Shown one piece after another: positions 51,187-58,506 of a stretch of 64,000 nucleotides of DNA. The stretch is from assembly GCF_030164465.1 (NCBI RefSeq), contig NZ_JASNJE010000020.1, positions 19,381 to 83,380 on the forward strand, written 5' to 3'. The DNA is from Sedimentitalea xiamensis (lineage in GTDB: Bacteria; Pseudomonadota; Alphaproteobacteria; Rhodobacterales; Rhodobacteraceae). The position numbers and the translations under genes were made by a program. Position 1 is the first letter of the stretch. Each line of letters begins with the position of its first letter. Below the pieces are notes generated by a model, which did not search any database, was not told the origin of the DNA, and was given only the letters and a program-made list of their open reading frames with translations.

Positions 51187-51514
51187 CCGGGTCGCCCTCT
51201 GGCTCTGCGCCAATTGCGAGCGTTCGGCCGACTGGAGCAGCCTGCGCCGCCTTTTGGCGGAAGCCGACCTGCCTGCGCAGGTGCGACTCGAGGCCCGAGG
51301 CTGCATGAACGGTTGTGCCGATCCGGTGGCGCTGGCGATCCAGTCCGCCGGGCGCGCGACCTATTTCTTCACCGGAATCGCGCCGGAAGAGGACGCAAGC
51401 GACATCGTCGCCACTTTGCGCTGCTACCTTGCCGCACCGGACGGCTGGATCGACGACGCCCGCCCCTGCGGTCGGTTGCGCCACTGCCTCAAGGGCCGCG
51501 TTCCGGCACTGTGA
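51179..51514 (+). CDS. DUF1636 cysteine-rich protein, second copy
   Basis: This 111-aa protein starts with LWLCANCERSADWSSLRRLL and has EARGCMNGCADPVALAIQ, then RATYFFTGIAPEEDASDIVA and a late CGRLRHC. The pattern of a CxxC, a CxxxC and a following hydrophobic strand is the same as in the gene at 37805. The GTG start overlaps the cobF stop by 8 nt, so it is the last gene of the operon. Two paralogues bracketing the operon suggest roles at two points, or a heteromeric pair (inference). Confidence 0.78.
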   Translation: MANRVALWLCANCERSADWSSLRRLLAEADLPAQVRLEARGCMNGCADPVALAIQSAGRATYFFTGIAPEEDASDIVATLRCYLAAPDGWIDDARPCGRLRHCLKGRVPAL

Positions 51515-51520
51515 GGCCGC

Positions 51521-52015
51521 CTATTCGCCGAGGGCAAGGGTCTGCGCCACCGGCGTGCCGCCCACCGTCAGCGGCCGGTGATCGTTGGCATTCAATGTCA
51601 CCTCGATCTCCGTGGCACCCTCCGGCAGACCGTCCAGATGTACCCACGGGCCATAGAACCTGCCGAGCTTCACGCCGTCGATGTAGACATGCGCATGGCC
51701 CTCGCCGGCCACATGTTTCCGGCTGGCGTTCTGCGGCGAGAAGCGGAAGTTCGCTGTCTTCATGTGCAGGTTCCAACCGCTGGCCGGATCCCGCGAAACT
51801 TCGACCTCAAGGCTGGGTGCATTCGCCCCGGCCTCCAGGTCCAGGGGGGTGTCATGGGCGTGCCCCGCGGCGGACTCCGTTACATGCCCGGCGTACCGGC
51901 CGTGACCCTCATGATCATGGCCATCCAGCGTGATCCCGTTGGCGGCGGCAATGGTGAAGCCGAGGCCGCCGCCGAAGACGAGACCGATGAGAAGAAGGGG
52001 AATGGAGCGGTCCAT
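51521..52015 (-). CDS. Exported His-rich protein beside cbtA
   Basis: This 164-aa protein has an N-terminal signal or anchor (SIPLLLIGLVFGGGLGFTIAAA), then a His-rich stretch (DGHDHEGHGRYAGHVTESAAG HAHD, about 8 His). A beta-rich domain follows with ASGWNLHMKTANFRFSPQNA and GEGHAHVYIDGVKLGRFYGP. The mature domain and its place after cbtB-cbtA under the B12 riboswitch suggest periplasmic binding of Co(II) or a similar metal. No function is established. It lies 75 nt after cbtA. Confidence 0.75.
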   Translation of the reverse strand: MDRSIPLLLIGLVFGGGLGFTIAAANGITLDGHDHEGHGRYAGHVTESAAGHAHDTPLDLEAGANAPSLEVEVSRDPASGWNLHMKTANFRFSPQNASRKHVAGEGHAHVYIDGVKLGRFYGPWVHLDGLPEGATEIEVTLNANDHRPLTVGGTPVAQTLALGE

Positions 52016-52090
52016 GTCCTGTCCTGCCGCTGGAAATGAAACGGCCCGGACTTGCCGATCGCGGGTCCGGGCCAGGTTTTGCGACGCGGA

Positions 52091-52792
52091 TCAGGCCGTC
52101 TGTGCCCGGCCGGCCGCCACGCTTTCGCGCGACCAGAAATAGCCCGCAAGACCACCGAGCATGACCCAGGCCGCCAGGCCTACCCCATAGGCGCGCGCGG
52201 CGAAGAGCGCGCCGATCTCGGTGGGCACCGGGCCGGTGAACACGTCCGGTTCCGGCGCGCCGATCACGTGTGGCGCCAGAAGCAGCACCACGGCGGCGCC
52301 CCAGGCAGCCCAGTTACCCCCGAAGGCGATCAGCCAAAGCGCCACGGCGGCGGCGATCGCGGTGACGAACCACCAGGCCTGACGGGCATGGATATCGGCG
52401 GCGGCGACGCCGGGCACTTCGGGTGCGAGGCTGAAACCAGGGGCAAGATGCACAGCGATGAAGCCGGCCATGCCCCAGACCAGCCCGGAGCGCGCGTCGA
52501 TCCGGGCGCCGCGGCTCTGCGCCAGAGCCATCAGGGCCACCAGCATCATCCCGTAGCCGGAGTAGACCAGCATGGTGAAGATCACGCTCAGCCCATCTCG
52601 GACAGGGTCGATTCCGCCCAGTTCCGGATGCGCCGAAACGGAGGAGGCGGCGCCGAAATGCACGAGTTCGCCGCCCTCGTAGAGTTCGGCGTGAAGCAGC
52701 ACGGGCTGCACGAAAAATAGCTGCAGAAGGGCGGCAATCAGCCCTGCAACAGCACCAGCGAACAACGCGCTGGTCAGCAGACGGGTGAACAT
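52091..52792 (-). CDS. cbtA: CbtA, putative cobalt transporter subunit
   Basis: This 233-aa membrane protein has about five to six hydrophobic segments (LLTSALFAGAVAGLIAALLQ; LSVIFTMLVYSGYGMMLVAL). The family pattern includes GLVWGMAGFIAVHLAPGFSL and conserved His in HLAPGF and in APHVIGAPEPD. CbtA with CbtB is a predicted cobalt importer regulated by B12 riboswitches. The start at complement 52790-52792 lies 4 nt after the cbtB stop. Confidence 0.9.
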   Translation of the reverse strand: MFTRLLTSALFAGAVAGLIAALLQLFFVQPVLLHAELYEGGELVHFGAASSVSAHPELGGIDPVRDGLSVIFTMLVYSGYGMMLVALMALAQSRGARIDARSGLVWGMAGFIAVHLAPGFSLAPEVPGVAAADIHARQAWWFVTAIAAAVALWLIAFGGNWAAWGAAVVLLLAPHVIGAPEPDVFTGPVPTEIGALFAARAYGVGLAAWVMLGGLAGYFWSRESVAAGRAQTA

Positions 52793-52796
52793 CGGT

Positions 52797-52970
52797 TCAG
52801 TGGCAGGGGAAGCCGGTGGCGTGGCGCACGTCATGTGCCGCGTCGTGCAGCGTTGCCGCCTGCAGATGGCCGGTCACGAAGACGATGCCAAGGCCGATCA
52901 GCGCGACAAAGGTCAGTGCGCCGATCCCAGTCGCTATTGCGTTCGACGCCGTGGCGTTCTGCGTATTCAT
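52797..52970 (-). CDS. cbtB: CbtB, small putative cobalt transporter subunit
   Basis: This 57-aa protein has one membrane helix (IGALTFVALIGLGIVFVTGH) and the CbtB C-terminal His motif (LHDAAHDVRHATGFPCH), likely a cobalt-binding site. The ATG at complement 52968-52970 has an AAGGAGG box. It is the first gene after the minus-strand B12 riboswitch and is followed directly by cbtA. Confidence 0.9.
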   Translation of the reverse strand: MNTQNATASNAIATGIGALTFVALIGLGIVFVTGHLQAATLHDAAHDVRHATGFPCH

Positions 52971-53014
52971 ATCTTGCCTCCTTGCCGTCACACCCGACGG
53001 CCTTGCGGTTCAAT

Positions 53015-53195
53015 GTGTCTCCGGCAGGTCTCCTGGCTCGCGGTTCTTCATTCGGACTGGCCTTCCCGGATCGCTCCAGTGACATTCTCAGCCGAACTCG
53101 CCGCTCACAGTTGCGGGGACAGCTGCGGATTCGGCCCATTGGGCCTCACCGCATTCCCTCTTTCGCCCGAGACAGTTTGCCCACCTCGGGACCGG
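53015..53195 (-). ncRNA. Cobalamin (B12) riboswitch upstream of cbtBA
   Basis: On the minus strand the B12-element landmarks occur in order: AGAGGGAATGCGGTGA, GCAGCTGTCCCCGCAACTGT, CACTGG (from CCAGTG at 53077) with GGGAAGGCC, and the B12 box CGAGCCAGGAGACCTGCC at 53023-53040. The leader ends about 45 nt before cbtB. It should repress cobalt uptake when adenosylcobalamin is abundant, so both cobalt supply and corrin synthesis respond to the same signal. Confidence 0.92.
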
Positions 53196-53445
53196 ATAAA
53201 TCCATTCATGCCAGAAACCATGCAGAGGCGTCAATTGATGTTCTGACGACATTGCCAAGTTGTTTTCCTCGAGTGACCCGGCCAGCCGGTTACGCATGAA
53301 GATGCAGTTGTCGATGCCGTTCGATGGTCACCTTGATGGACGCATTGGCACCCGCCTCATAGAAGCGTGATGCCGTTTAGAGGTATTCAATGCGAAATTT
53401 CGACAGTCGCCACTGCCAGAAATCCGGGGCAGCCGGTGACCATAC
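53196..53445. other. Stretch without a recognised gene between the riboswitch and the 53-63 kb island
   Basis: No coding frame with a ribosome-binding site or recognisable product was seen. The stretch has lower GC than the cob locus to its left and resembles the island to its right. It probably holds the promoter of the cbtB riboswitch leader and the left boundary of the island. Confidence 0.5.
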
Positions 53446-54015
53446 CTATCTGCCCATTGCGTAAAATTCGGAATTGGGTCGCATGTTGGTGACGTTCGCC
53501 ATGCGATTTGACAGGCTGAAGAACGCGGCGATGGCGGCGATATCCCAGATATCCTCATCATCGAACCCATGCGTGCGCAGAGCGTTCAAATCGGCCTCTC
53601 CCACTTCCTGAGCGTTTACCGACACTTTGACGGCAAAATCGAGCATGGCCCGCTGGCGTGGGGTGATGTCGGCCTTGCGGTAGTTCACTGCGACTTGATC
53701 TGCAATCAACGGATCCTTGGCCCGGATGCGCAGTATCGCCCCGTGGGACACCACGCAATACTGACACTGGTTCAGATTGCTTGTTGCGACCACGATCATT
53801 TCGCGTTCGGCCTTGGTGATTGATCCCTCTTTTTCCATGAGCGCGTCATGGTAGGCAAAGAAGGCGCGAAACTCGTCGGGACGATGGGCCAGTGTCAAGA
53901 AGACATTGGGTACAAATCCCGCCTTCTCCTGAACGGCCTCGATACGGGTGCGAATGTCATCCGGCAGATCTGCGAGCGTGGGCACCGGAAATCGACTGAT
54001 CGGTAAGTTGGTCAT
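53446..54015 (-). CDS. Peroxidase-related (AhpD-like, CMD-family) protein
   Basis: This 189-aa alpha-helical protein is of the carboxymuconolactone decarboxylase/AhpD superfamily. The redox pair with downstream His is in NQCQYCVVSHGAILR (CxxC...H). Other landmarks are RPDEFRAFFAYHDALM, ITKAEREMIVVATSN and FSLSNRMANVTNMRPNSEFY near the end, matching the 'peroxidase-related' subgroup. It is the last gene of the leftward island operon, 43 nt after the TPP enzyme. A protective or disulfide-redox role is likely but unproven. Confidence 0.85.
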   Translation of the reverse strand: MTNLPISRFPVPTLADLPDDIRTRIEAVQEKAGFVPNVFLTLAHRPDEFRAFFAYHDALMEKEGSITKAEREMIVVATSNLNQCQYCVVSHGAILRIRAKDPLIADQVAVNYRKADITPRQRAMLDFAVKVSVNAQEVGEADLNALRTHGFDDEDIWDIAAIAAFFSLSNRMANVTNMRPNSEFYAMGR

Positions 54016-54058
54016 CGGTTACTTTCTTTCTGTTCAATGTAAGTGGAAGGTGCCGTGC

Positions 54059-55609
54059 TCAGATCACCGCTTCGATCAGGAACGGGCCAGGAGTGCGGAA
54101 TGCCGAGGACAGCAGATCATGGAATTGTGCCGTCGTTTCCGCCCGCGCGGCTTCCACCCCCATACCTCTTGCGATGCTGACCCAGTCCAGAGCAGGATCA
54201 TCCAGATCCAGCATCCGTCGCGCGTTTTCGCCAGGGGTTGCTGCACCGACGTTCCGCAATTCGCCATGCAGGATCTGGTAGCGTTGGTTGGCAAAGATGA
54301 CGGTGACGACATCCAGTCGCTCTCGCGCCTGTGTCCACAAGGCCTGGACGGTATACATCCCGCTACCATCTGCCTGGAGTGACAATACTTTTCGGTCCGG
54401 ACAGGCAATGGCAGCGCCCACGGCCATCGGCATACCGATACCGATCGCGCCGCCGGTCAGTTGAAGGAAGTCATGCGGCGCGGCGCCGTGCGTGTGGGTG
54501 AAAAAGTTGCGCCCGGAGGACACGGATTCGTCGCACACAACAGCATTTTCAGGCAGGCATCGGGCGACGGCAATCGCAATGCTGTCGGGGTTGAGAGGTC
54601 CGGTCGGCAGGTCCGGTGTCGGGGGCATGTCGCTTTGCGGCGCGCGCGCGATGGCGGCCCCCGTTTCCTGGGCCAATGCGTCGATCACGGCAGCAATGTC
54701 GTGCTCCGGCTCACCGAGTTTCAGAACCTGGCAGGTGTTCGGCAGGATGCGCCCGGGTTTTCCGGGATAGGCAAAGAAGGCAACCGGCTCGGAGGCACCA
54801 ATCAGAATGACGTGTTCGGTATTCTCGAAGGCCGCGAGCGCCTGATCGACGGGATAAGGCACGCGTTCGATATCCGGGCGGCCCTGGCCACGCTGCAGCC
54901 GGGCATTCGATTGTTGAGCCATCAGGCGCGCGCCTGTCCGGGTGGCGATCCTGCTCAATAGGGTCAAGTGAGGTTCCAGCAGCGCCTGGCCTGACACCAG
55001 AATGGTAACATTTTGATTTGTTTTCAGAATGTTCGCAGCGGCGCGAATTCGGTCGATGTCTGGAGAGGTCGGCAGCCATTGCGGGGCGAGGTTGCCGGCT
55101 TCGACGGTCGTATCGCTCCAGGCCGCGTCGGCATGGAGGATGAGCGTTGAAATCTGACCGGAAAATTGTCGAGACGCCGCAATGGCTTCGGTTGTACGCA
55201 ACCCAACGCTATCTGCATTTTCAGCCCTGCCCAGCCAATGCGACATCGGTCGAGCCAAAGCCGCAACATCGGACGTCAGCGGGGCATCCAGCGGCAGATG
55301 ATAGGTTGCGTGATCCCCGACAATATTGACAACCGGCGAACCTGCACGCCGGGCATTGTGCAGGTTGGCCAGCCCGTTGGTCAGTCCCGGACCCAGATGC
55401 AGAAGCGTCGCCGCAGGTTTTCCAGCCATCCGCGCATAGCCGTCCGCGGCACCTGTCACGACGCCTTCGCTCATTCCCAGAACACATCGCATCCGCGGCT
55501 GGCGATCCAGAGCCGCGACAAAGTGCATCTCTGACGTGCCGGGGTTGGCGAAACAGGTGTCGATGCCGTTGGCCAACAAGGTTTCACAGAGTAGATCGGC
55601 GCCGTTCAT
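54059..55609 (-). CDS. TPP-dependent enzyme, acetolactate synthase large-subunit-like
   Basis: This 516-aa protein has the three-domain TPP fold: an N-terminal PYR domain with the catalytic Glu (FANPGTSEMHFVAALDR; GMSEGVVTGAADGYARMAGK; LHLGPGLTNGLANLHNARRA), a central domain, and a C-terminal PP domain with QLTGGAIGIGMPMAVGAAIA and LQADGSGMYTVQALWTQA...NQRY (GDG-like). It is shorter than housekeeping IlvB (about 570-600), has no small subunit beside it, and lies in a catabolic operon. It may cleave or condense a 2-oxo or acyl compound. It is not the biosynthetic enzyme by context. Confidence 0.85.
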   Translation of the reverse strand: MNGADLLCETLLANGIDTCFANPGTSEMHFVAALDRQPRMRCVLGMSEGVVTGAADGYARMAGKPAATLLHLGPGLTNGLANLHNARRAGSPVVNIVGDHATYHLPLDAPLTSDVAALARPMSHWLGRAENADSVGLRTTEAIAASRQFSGQISTLILHADAAWSDTTVEAGNLAPQWLPTSPDIDRIRAAANILKTNQNVTILVSGQALLEPHLTLLSRIATRTGARLMAQQSNARLQRGQGRPDIERVPYPVDQALAAFENTEHVILIGASEPVAFFAYPGKPGRILPNTCQVLKLGEPEHDIAAVIDALAQETGAAIARAPQSDMPPTPDLPTGPLNPDSIAIAVARCLPENAVVCDESVSSGRNFFTHTHGAAPHDFLQLTGGAIGIGMPMAVGAAIACPDRKVLSLQADGSGMYTVQALWTQARERLDVVTVIFANQRYQILHGELRNVGAATPGENARRMLDLDDPALDWVSIARGMGVEAARAETTAQFHDLLSSAFRTPGPFLIEAVI

Positions 55610-55680
55610 GGGGTTTCCTTGTTCACATTCGTTGGGCTTCCGCCCGGCGGTATCGGCGAGACAGCATAAGCCCGCCGGTT

Positions 55681-56865
55681 TCAGGATGGCTTGCCGGTAT
55701 CAGTGTTCGCGCCGGGATGGTTCGCAGGATCGATACCGAGTTCTTGCAAAACCTCATGGTTATGTTCCGCAAAGGCTGGCGGAGCCCGACGATAGGACGC
55801 CGGTGTGCGTGACAGCTTGATCGGGCTACCTGTTCCGCGATACTCGCCGATATCCACAACCATCTCGCGGTGTCGTGTGTGCGGATCATCGACGACCTGG
55901 TCAATGGACCTCACCGCGCCGCAGGGCACACCTGCATGGATGAGTTCGTCGGCAAGTTCGCGGCAGTCATGGGCGGCCATCGCCTGCTCCAGCTCAACTT
56001 TCAACAAATCCCGATTTCTGTTGCGGAGGCCATTGTCCGCGAACCGTTCGTCCAGGGGTAGATCGGGGCGATTGATGATACGGCACAATGTTGCGAATTG
56101 CCGGTTGTTGCCGACCGCAAGAAACAGCGGATCGGTCCGGGTTGCGAAGGTATCGTAAGGACAGATGTTGGGATGCGCATTCCCCGACGGGCCCGGCACC
56201 TTGCCCGACATGTAGTAGTTGGGCAGATGAGGGTGCAGCAAGGAAACGCCACAATCGTAGAGAGCCGCCTCGACAAACTGACCCTTTCCGCTCTGGCCCC
56301 GCTCGGCAAGCGCCATCAGAATTCCGATCACCGCGTTCAGCCCGGTCGCCATGTCCACCACCGGCAGGCCGACACGCAACGCTTCGCCACCCTTCTCGCC
56401 ATTTACGCTCATGATGCCGCAACTGGCCTGGATCGCGGCATCGTAGCCGGGTAACCCGCCCATCGGGCCATCAGCACCGAAGCCGGAAACGCGGCAGTGT
56501 ACCAACTTGGGAAACCGGCGTTCGATCTCGGCGTGCGACAAACCCCATTTGTCCAGTGTTCCTGTCTTGAAGTTCTCGATCAGAACATCCGCATCTTCAA
56601 GCAAACGGGCAAGCAGTTCCTGTCCTGCCGGTTTTGAAAGATCGAGAGACATGCCACGCTTGTTTCGGTTCAACCCCTGGAAGTAGCTGGCCGTGCCTTG
56701 CAGAAACGGAGGCCCCCAACCGCGGGTCTCATCCCCGGAGGGGGGCTCGATCTTGATCACGTCGGCCCCATGATCCGCCAGGATCTGACCTGCATACGGA
56801 CCACCCAGCACGCGACTGAGGTCGATCACTTTGAGGTGGGACAGTGACCCGGTAGGTTGCGTCAT
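55681..56865 (-). CDS. CaiB/BaiF-family (class III) CoA-transferase
   Basis: This 394-aa family III CoA-transferase has LKVIDLSRVLGGPYAGQILA, DHGADVIKIEPPSGDETRGW, NRNKRGMSLDLSKPAGQELL and VLIENFKTGTLDKWG. The expected catalytic Asp is at about 171 (GLPVVDMATGLNAVIGI), and ALYDCGVSLLHPHL follows. It transfers CoA between carboxylates, activating an acid for catabolism. The start overlaps the CoA-transferase B stop by 4 nt. The operon thus has two unrelated CoA-transferase types. Confidence 0.92.
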   Translation of the reverse strand: MTQPTGSLSHLKVIDLSRVLGGPYAGQILADHGADVIKIEPPSGDETRGWGPPFLQGTASYFQGLNRNKRGMSLDLSKPAGQELLARLLEDADVLIENFKTGTLDKWGLSHAEIERRFPKLVHCRVSGFGADGPMGGLPGYDAAIQASCGIMSVNGEKGGEALRVGLPVVDMATGLNAVIGILMALAERGQSGKGQFVEAALYDCGVSLLHPHLPNYYMSGKVPGPSGNAHPNICPYDTFATRTDPLFLAVGNNRQFATLCRIINRPDLPLDERFADNGLRNRNRDLLKVELEQAMAAHDCRELADELIHAGVPCGAVRSIDQVVDDPHTRHREMVVDIGEYRGTGSPIKLSRTPASYRRAPPAFAEHNHEVLQELGIDPANHPGANTDTGKPS

Positions 56866-57641
56866 GTCGTGACTTCCTTTGGTTCGACCCCGAGGGTCTC
56901 AGTGCGAAACCCGGCTGCAAAATCGGGATAGGTTTCCCCCAGTTCCTCCAGCACACGCCCCCGAAGCAAGGCCAGTGTGGTCTCGTCGGGCGGCGCGGTT
57001 TCGGCCGGTTTTTCGGCATGATCGAAGGCAAAGCCGGTGGCCTCATGCATCTGCTCAAGCGTCTGTCCGGGGTGCAGGCTTTCAAGTCGAAAGCCGGGCT
57101 TGTCCTTGTCGAACATGAACAGGCCGCGCCCGGTCAGAAGAGCATAGGGGCCACCCTTGCGATAAACGCCCTCGGCGCTGGTGCCGGGTGCGCTGATGAA
57201 ATCGACCTTCTCCACCATCACCCGCGACGTGTGTTCTTCTCGAAACAGGATCACCCGCGGAATGGTGAAATACAAATATGCAGAGCCGAAGGAGCCGGGC
57301 CAGCGCACCTTCATTTCGGGATATGCGCCGACCCCGATCAGATTGACATTGCCGGCACCGTCAATCTGACCGCCACCCAGAAAGAAGGCGTCGATACGGC
57401 CCTGACCGGCGCAGTCGAACAATTCGGTCGAGCCATTGGTAAAGAAGTTGTGCTTGACCGATCCCAGGATCGAGATCCTCAATCGCGGTTCACCCGCCGT
57501 TTCGGCCAATGCCCTGGCCAGCATCGCCCCCGCTGCGGGGATCGGCGACGCCGCGCCGACAGCGACGTGACGCGTGCCGTGCAACAATCGGGCAATCGTG
57601 ACGATAAGGATCTCGCGAGCGGTTGCAGGAGGATTCTTCAT
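56862..57641 (-). CDS. CoA-transferase family I, subunit B (glutaconate CoA-transferase/IpdB-like)
   Basis: This is a 259-aa protein with HVAVGAASPIPAAGAMLARA, SILGSVKHNFFTNGSTELFD, the characteristic DAFFLGGGQIDGAGNVNLIG and KVRWPGSFGSAYL. It resembles the beta subunits of glutaconate CoA-transferase and especially IpdB-type subunits, in which the catalytic Glu may be absent. Here the loop reads VGAASPIP, so the activity could be CoA-dependent ring or C-C hydrolysis rather than transfer (inference). The start is set at complement 57639-57641 (GGAGGA box), overlapping subunit A by 4 nt. Confidence 0.82.
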   Translation of the reverse strand: MKNPPATAREILIVTIARLLHGTRHVAVGAASPIPAAGAMLARALAETAGEPRLRISILGSVKHNFFTNGSTELFDCAGQGRIDAFFLGGGQIDGAGNVNLIGVGAYPEMKVRWPGSFGSAYLYFTIPRVILFREEHTSRVMVEKVDFISAPGTSAEGVYRKGGPYALLTGRGLFMFDKDKPGFRLESLHPGQTLEQMHEATGFAFDHAEKPAETAPPDETTLALLRGRVLEELGETYPDFAAGFRTETLGVEPKEVTT

Positions 57642-58447
57642 GCGATCTCGCTTTCGGTTTCTGCCATGTAGGCGGCAAAGCCCGCTGCCGTTTTCGCGGC
57701 CGCCGCATAGCGGCGCAATTCGGTCGAATCCGGATCGTAATTGCCCCACAGCCCGTGTGGCCATGCCCCGCGTTCCGCCAATGCAACGTCGGTGACATAG
57801 AGGGCTGGCAAGGTACCCGCCGCAGTGAGTTCATCAGCCATCAGGTCGGTTTCGACAATGCGCTCGACAGTCACCAGAGTGGTCCGTGCAGCATAGGCCA
57901 TCGCAGCCAGTTCGCGACGCCGCCCGATCCAGACATTGCCGGCGCGATCCGCCATGGGCGCATGAAATACTGCCACATCCGGATGAATCGCCGGAATGAG
58001 AACGATCGGATCGGCGCCTTCCGATAGGGGATTGTCCATGACCTGCCAATCCGCGCGATTGGCTTGGATGTCCGAGCCCAGCAAACCGCGGATCGGCATG
58101 AACGGAACCGCCTTCTGAGCCGCGAGCAAGCCGGCGTGGATAGCGGGGCAGGTTGCATCGAGAATACGGATCCTGCCCGACCGAACGGCGTCATTGAAGC
58201 GTGGGGCTCCCCCGGCTTCTCCCAGCGAAACGGCGCTGGTTTCAACCGTCGTGACCATTCCCGCGCCGATCAGCATGTCGACCTGCAAGCCACCGGTGGG
58301 CACACAGATCAAATGGAGATCGGTCACATCGCCGCGCGTTATCAGCCTGCGCGTCAGGGCCATTGGCACGCCGCCGTAGTCCACCGGGACCGCGACGCGC
58401 ATGCCCGATTTGACATGTGCCGCCAGCCGGTCGAGATCGTCCTGCAT
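57638..58447 (-). CDS. CoA-transferase family I, subunit A (glutaconate CoA-transferase/IpdA-like)
   Basis: This 269-aa protein has VPMALTRRLITRGDVTDLHL, ICVPTGGLQVDMLIGAGMV, TVETSAVSLGEAGGAPRFND and DNPLSEGADPIVLIPAIHPD, typical of the alpha subunit of the glutaconate CoA-transferase/IpdA group. The ATG at complement 58445-58447 has GGGAG 8 nt upstream; another ATG at 58462 has a box too close for use. It pairs with subunit B, translationally coupled. Confidence 0.82.
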   Translation of the reverse strand: MQDDLDRLAAHVKSGMRVAVPVDYGGVPMALTRRLITRGDVTDLHLICVPTGGLQVDMLIGAGMVTTVETSAVSLGEAGGAPRFNDAVRSGRIRILDATCPAIHAGLLAAQKAVPFMPIRGLLGSDIQANRADWQVMDNPLSEGADPIVLIPAIHPDVAVFHAPMADRAGNVWIGRRRELAAMAYAARTTLVTVERIVETDLMADELTAAGTLPALYVTDVALAERGAWPHGLWGNYDPDSTELRRYAAAAKTAAGFAAYMAETESEIA

Positions 58448-58506
58448 CTGTCCTACTCCCATACCTCTTTCGAAACCGGCACCAGTCCGGATGGCCACAA
58501 TTGTCT

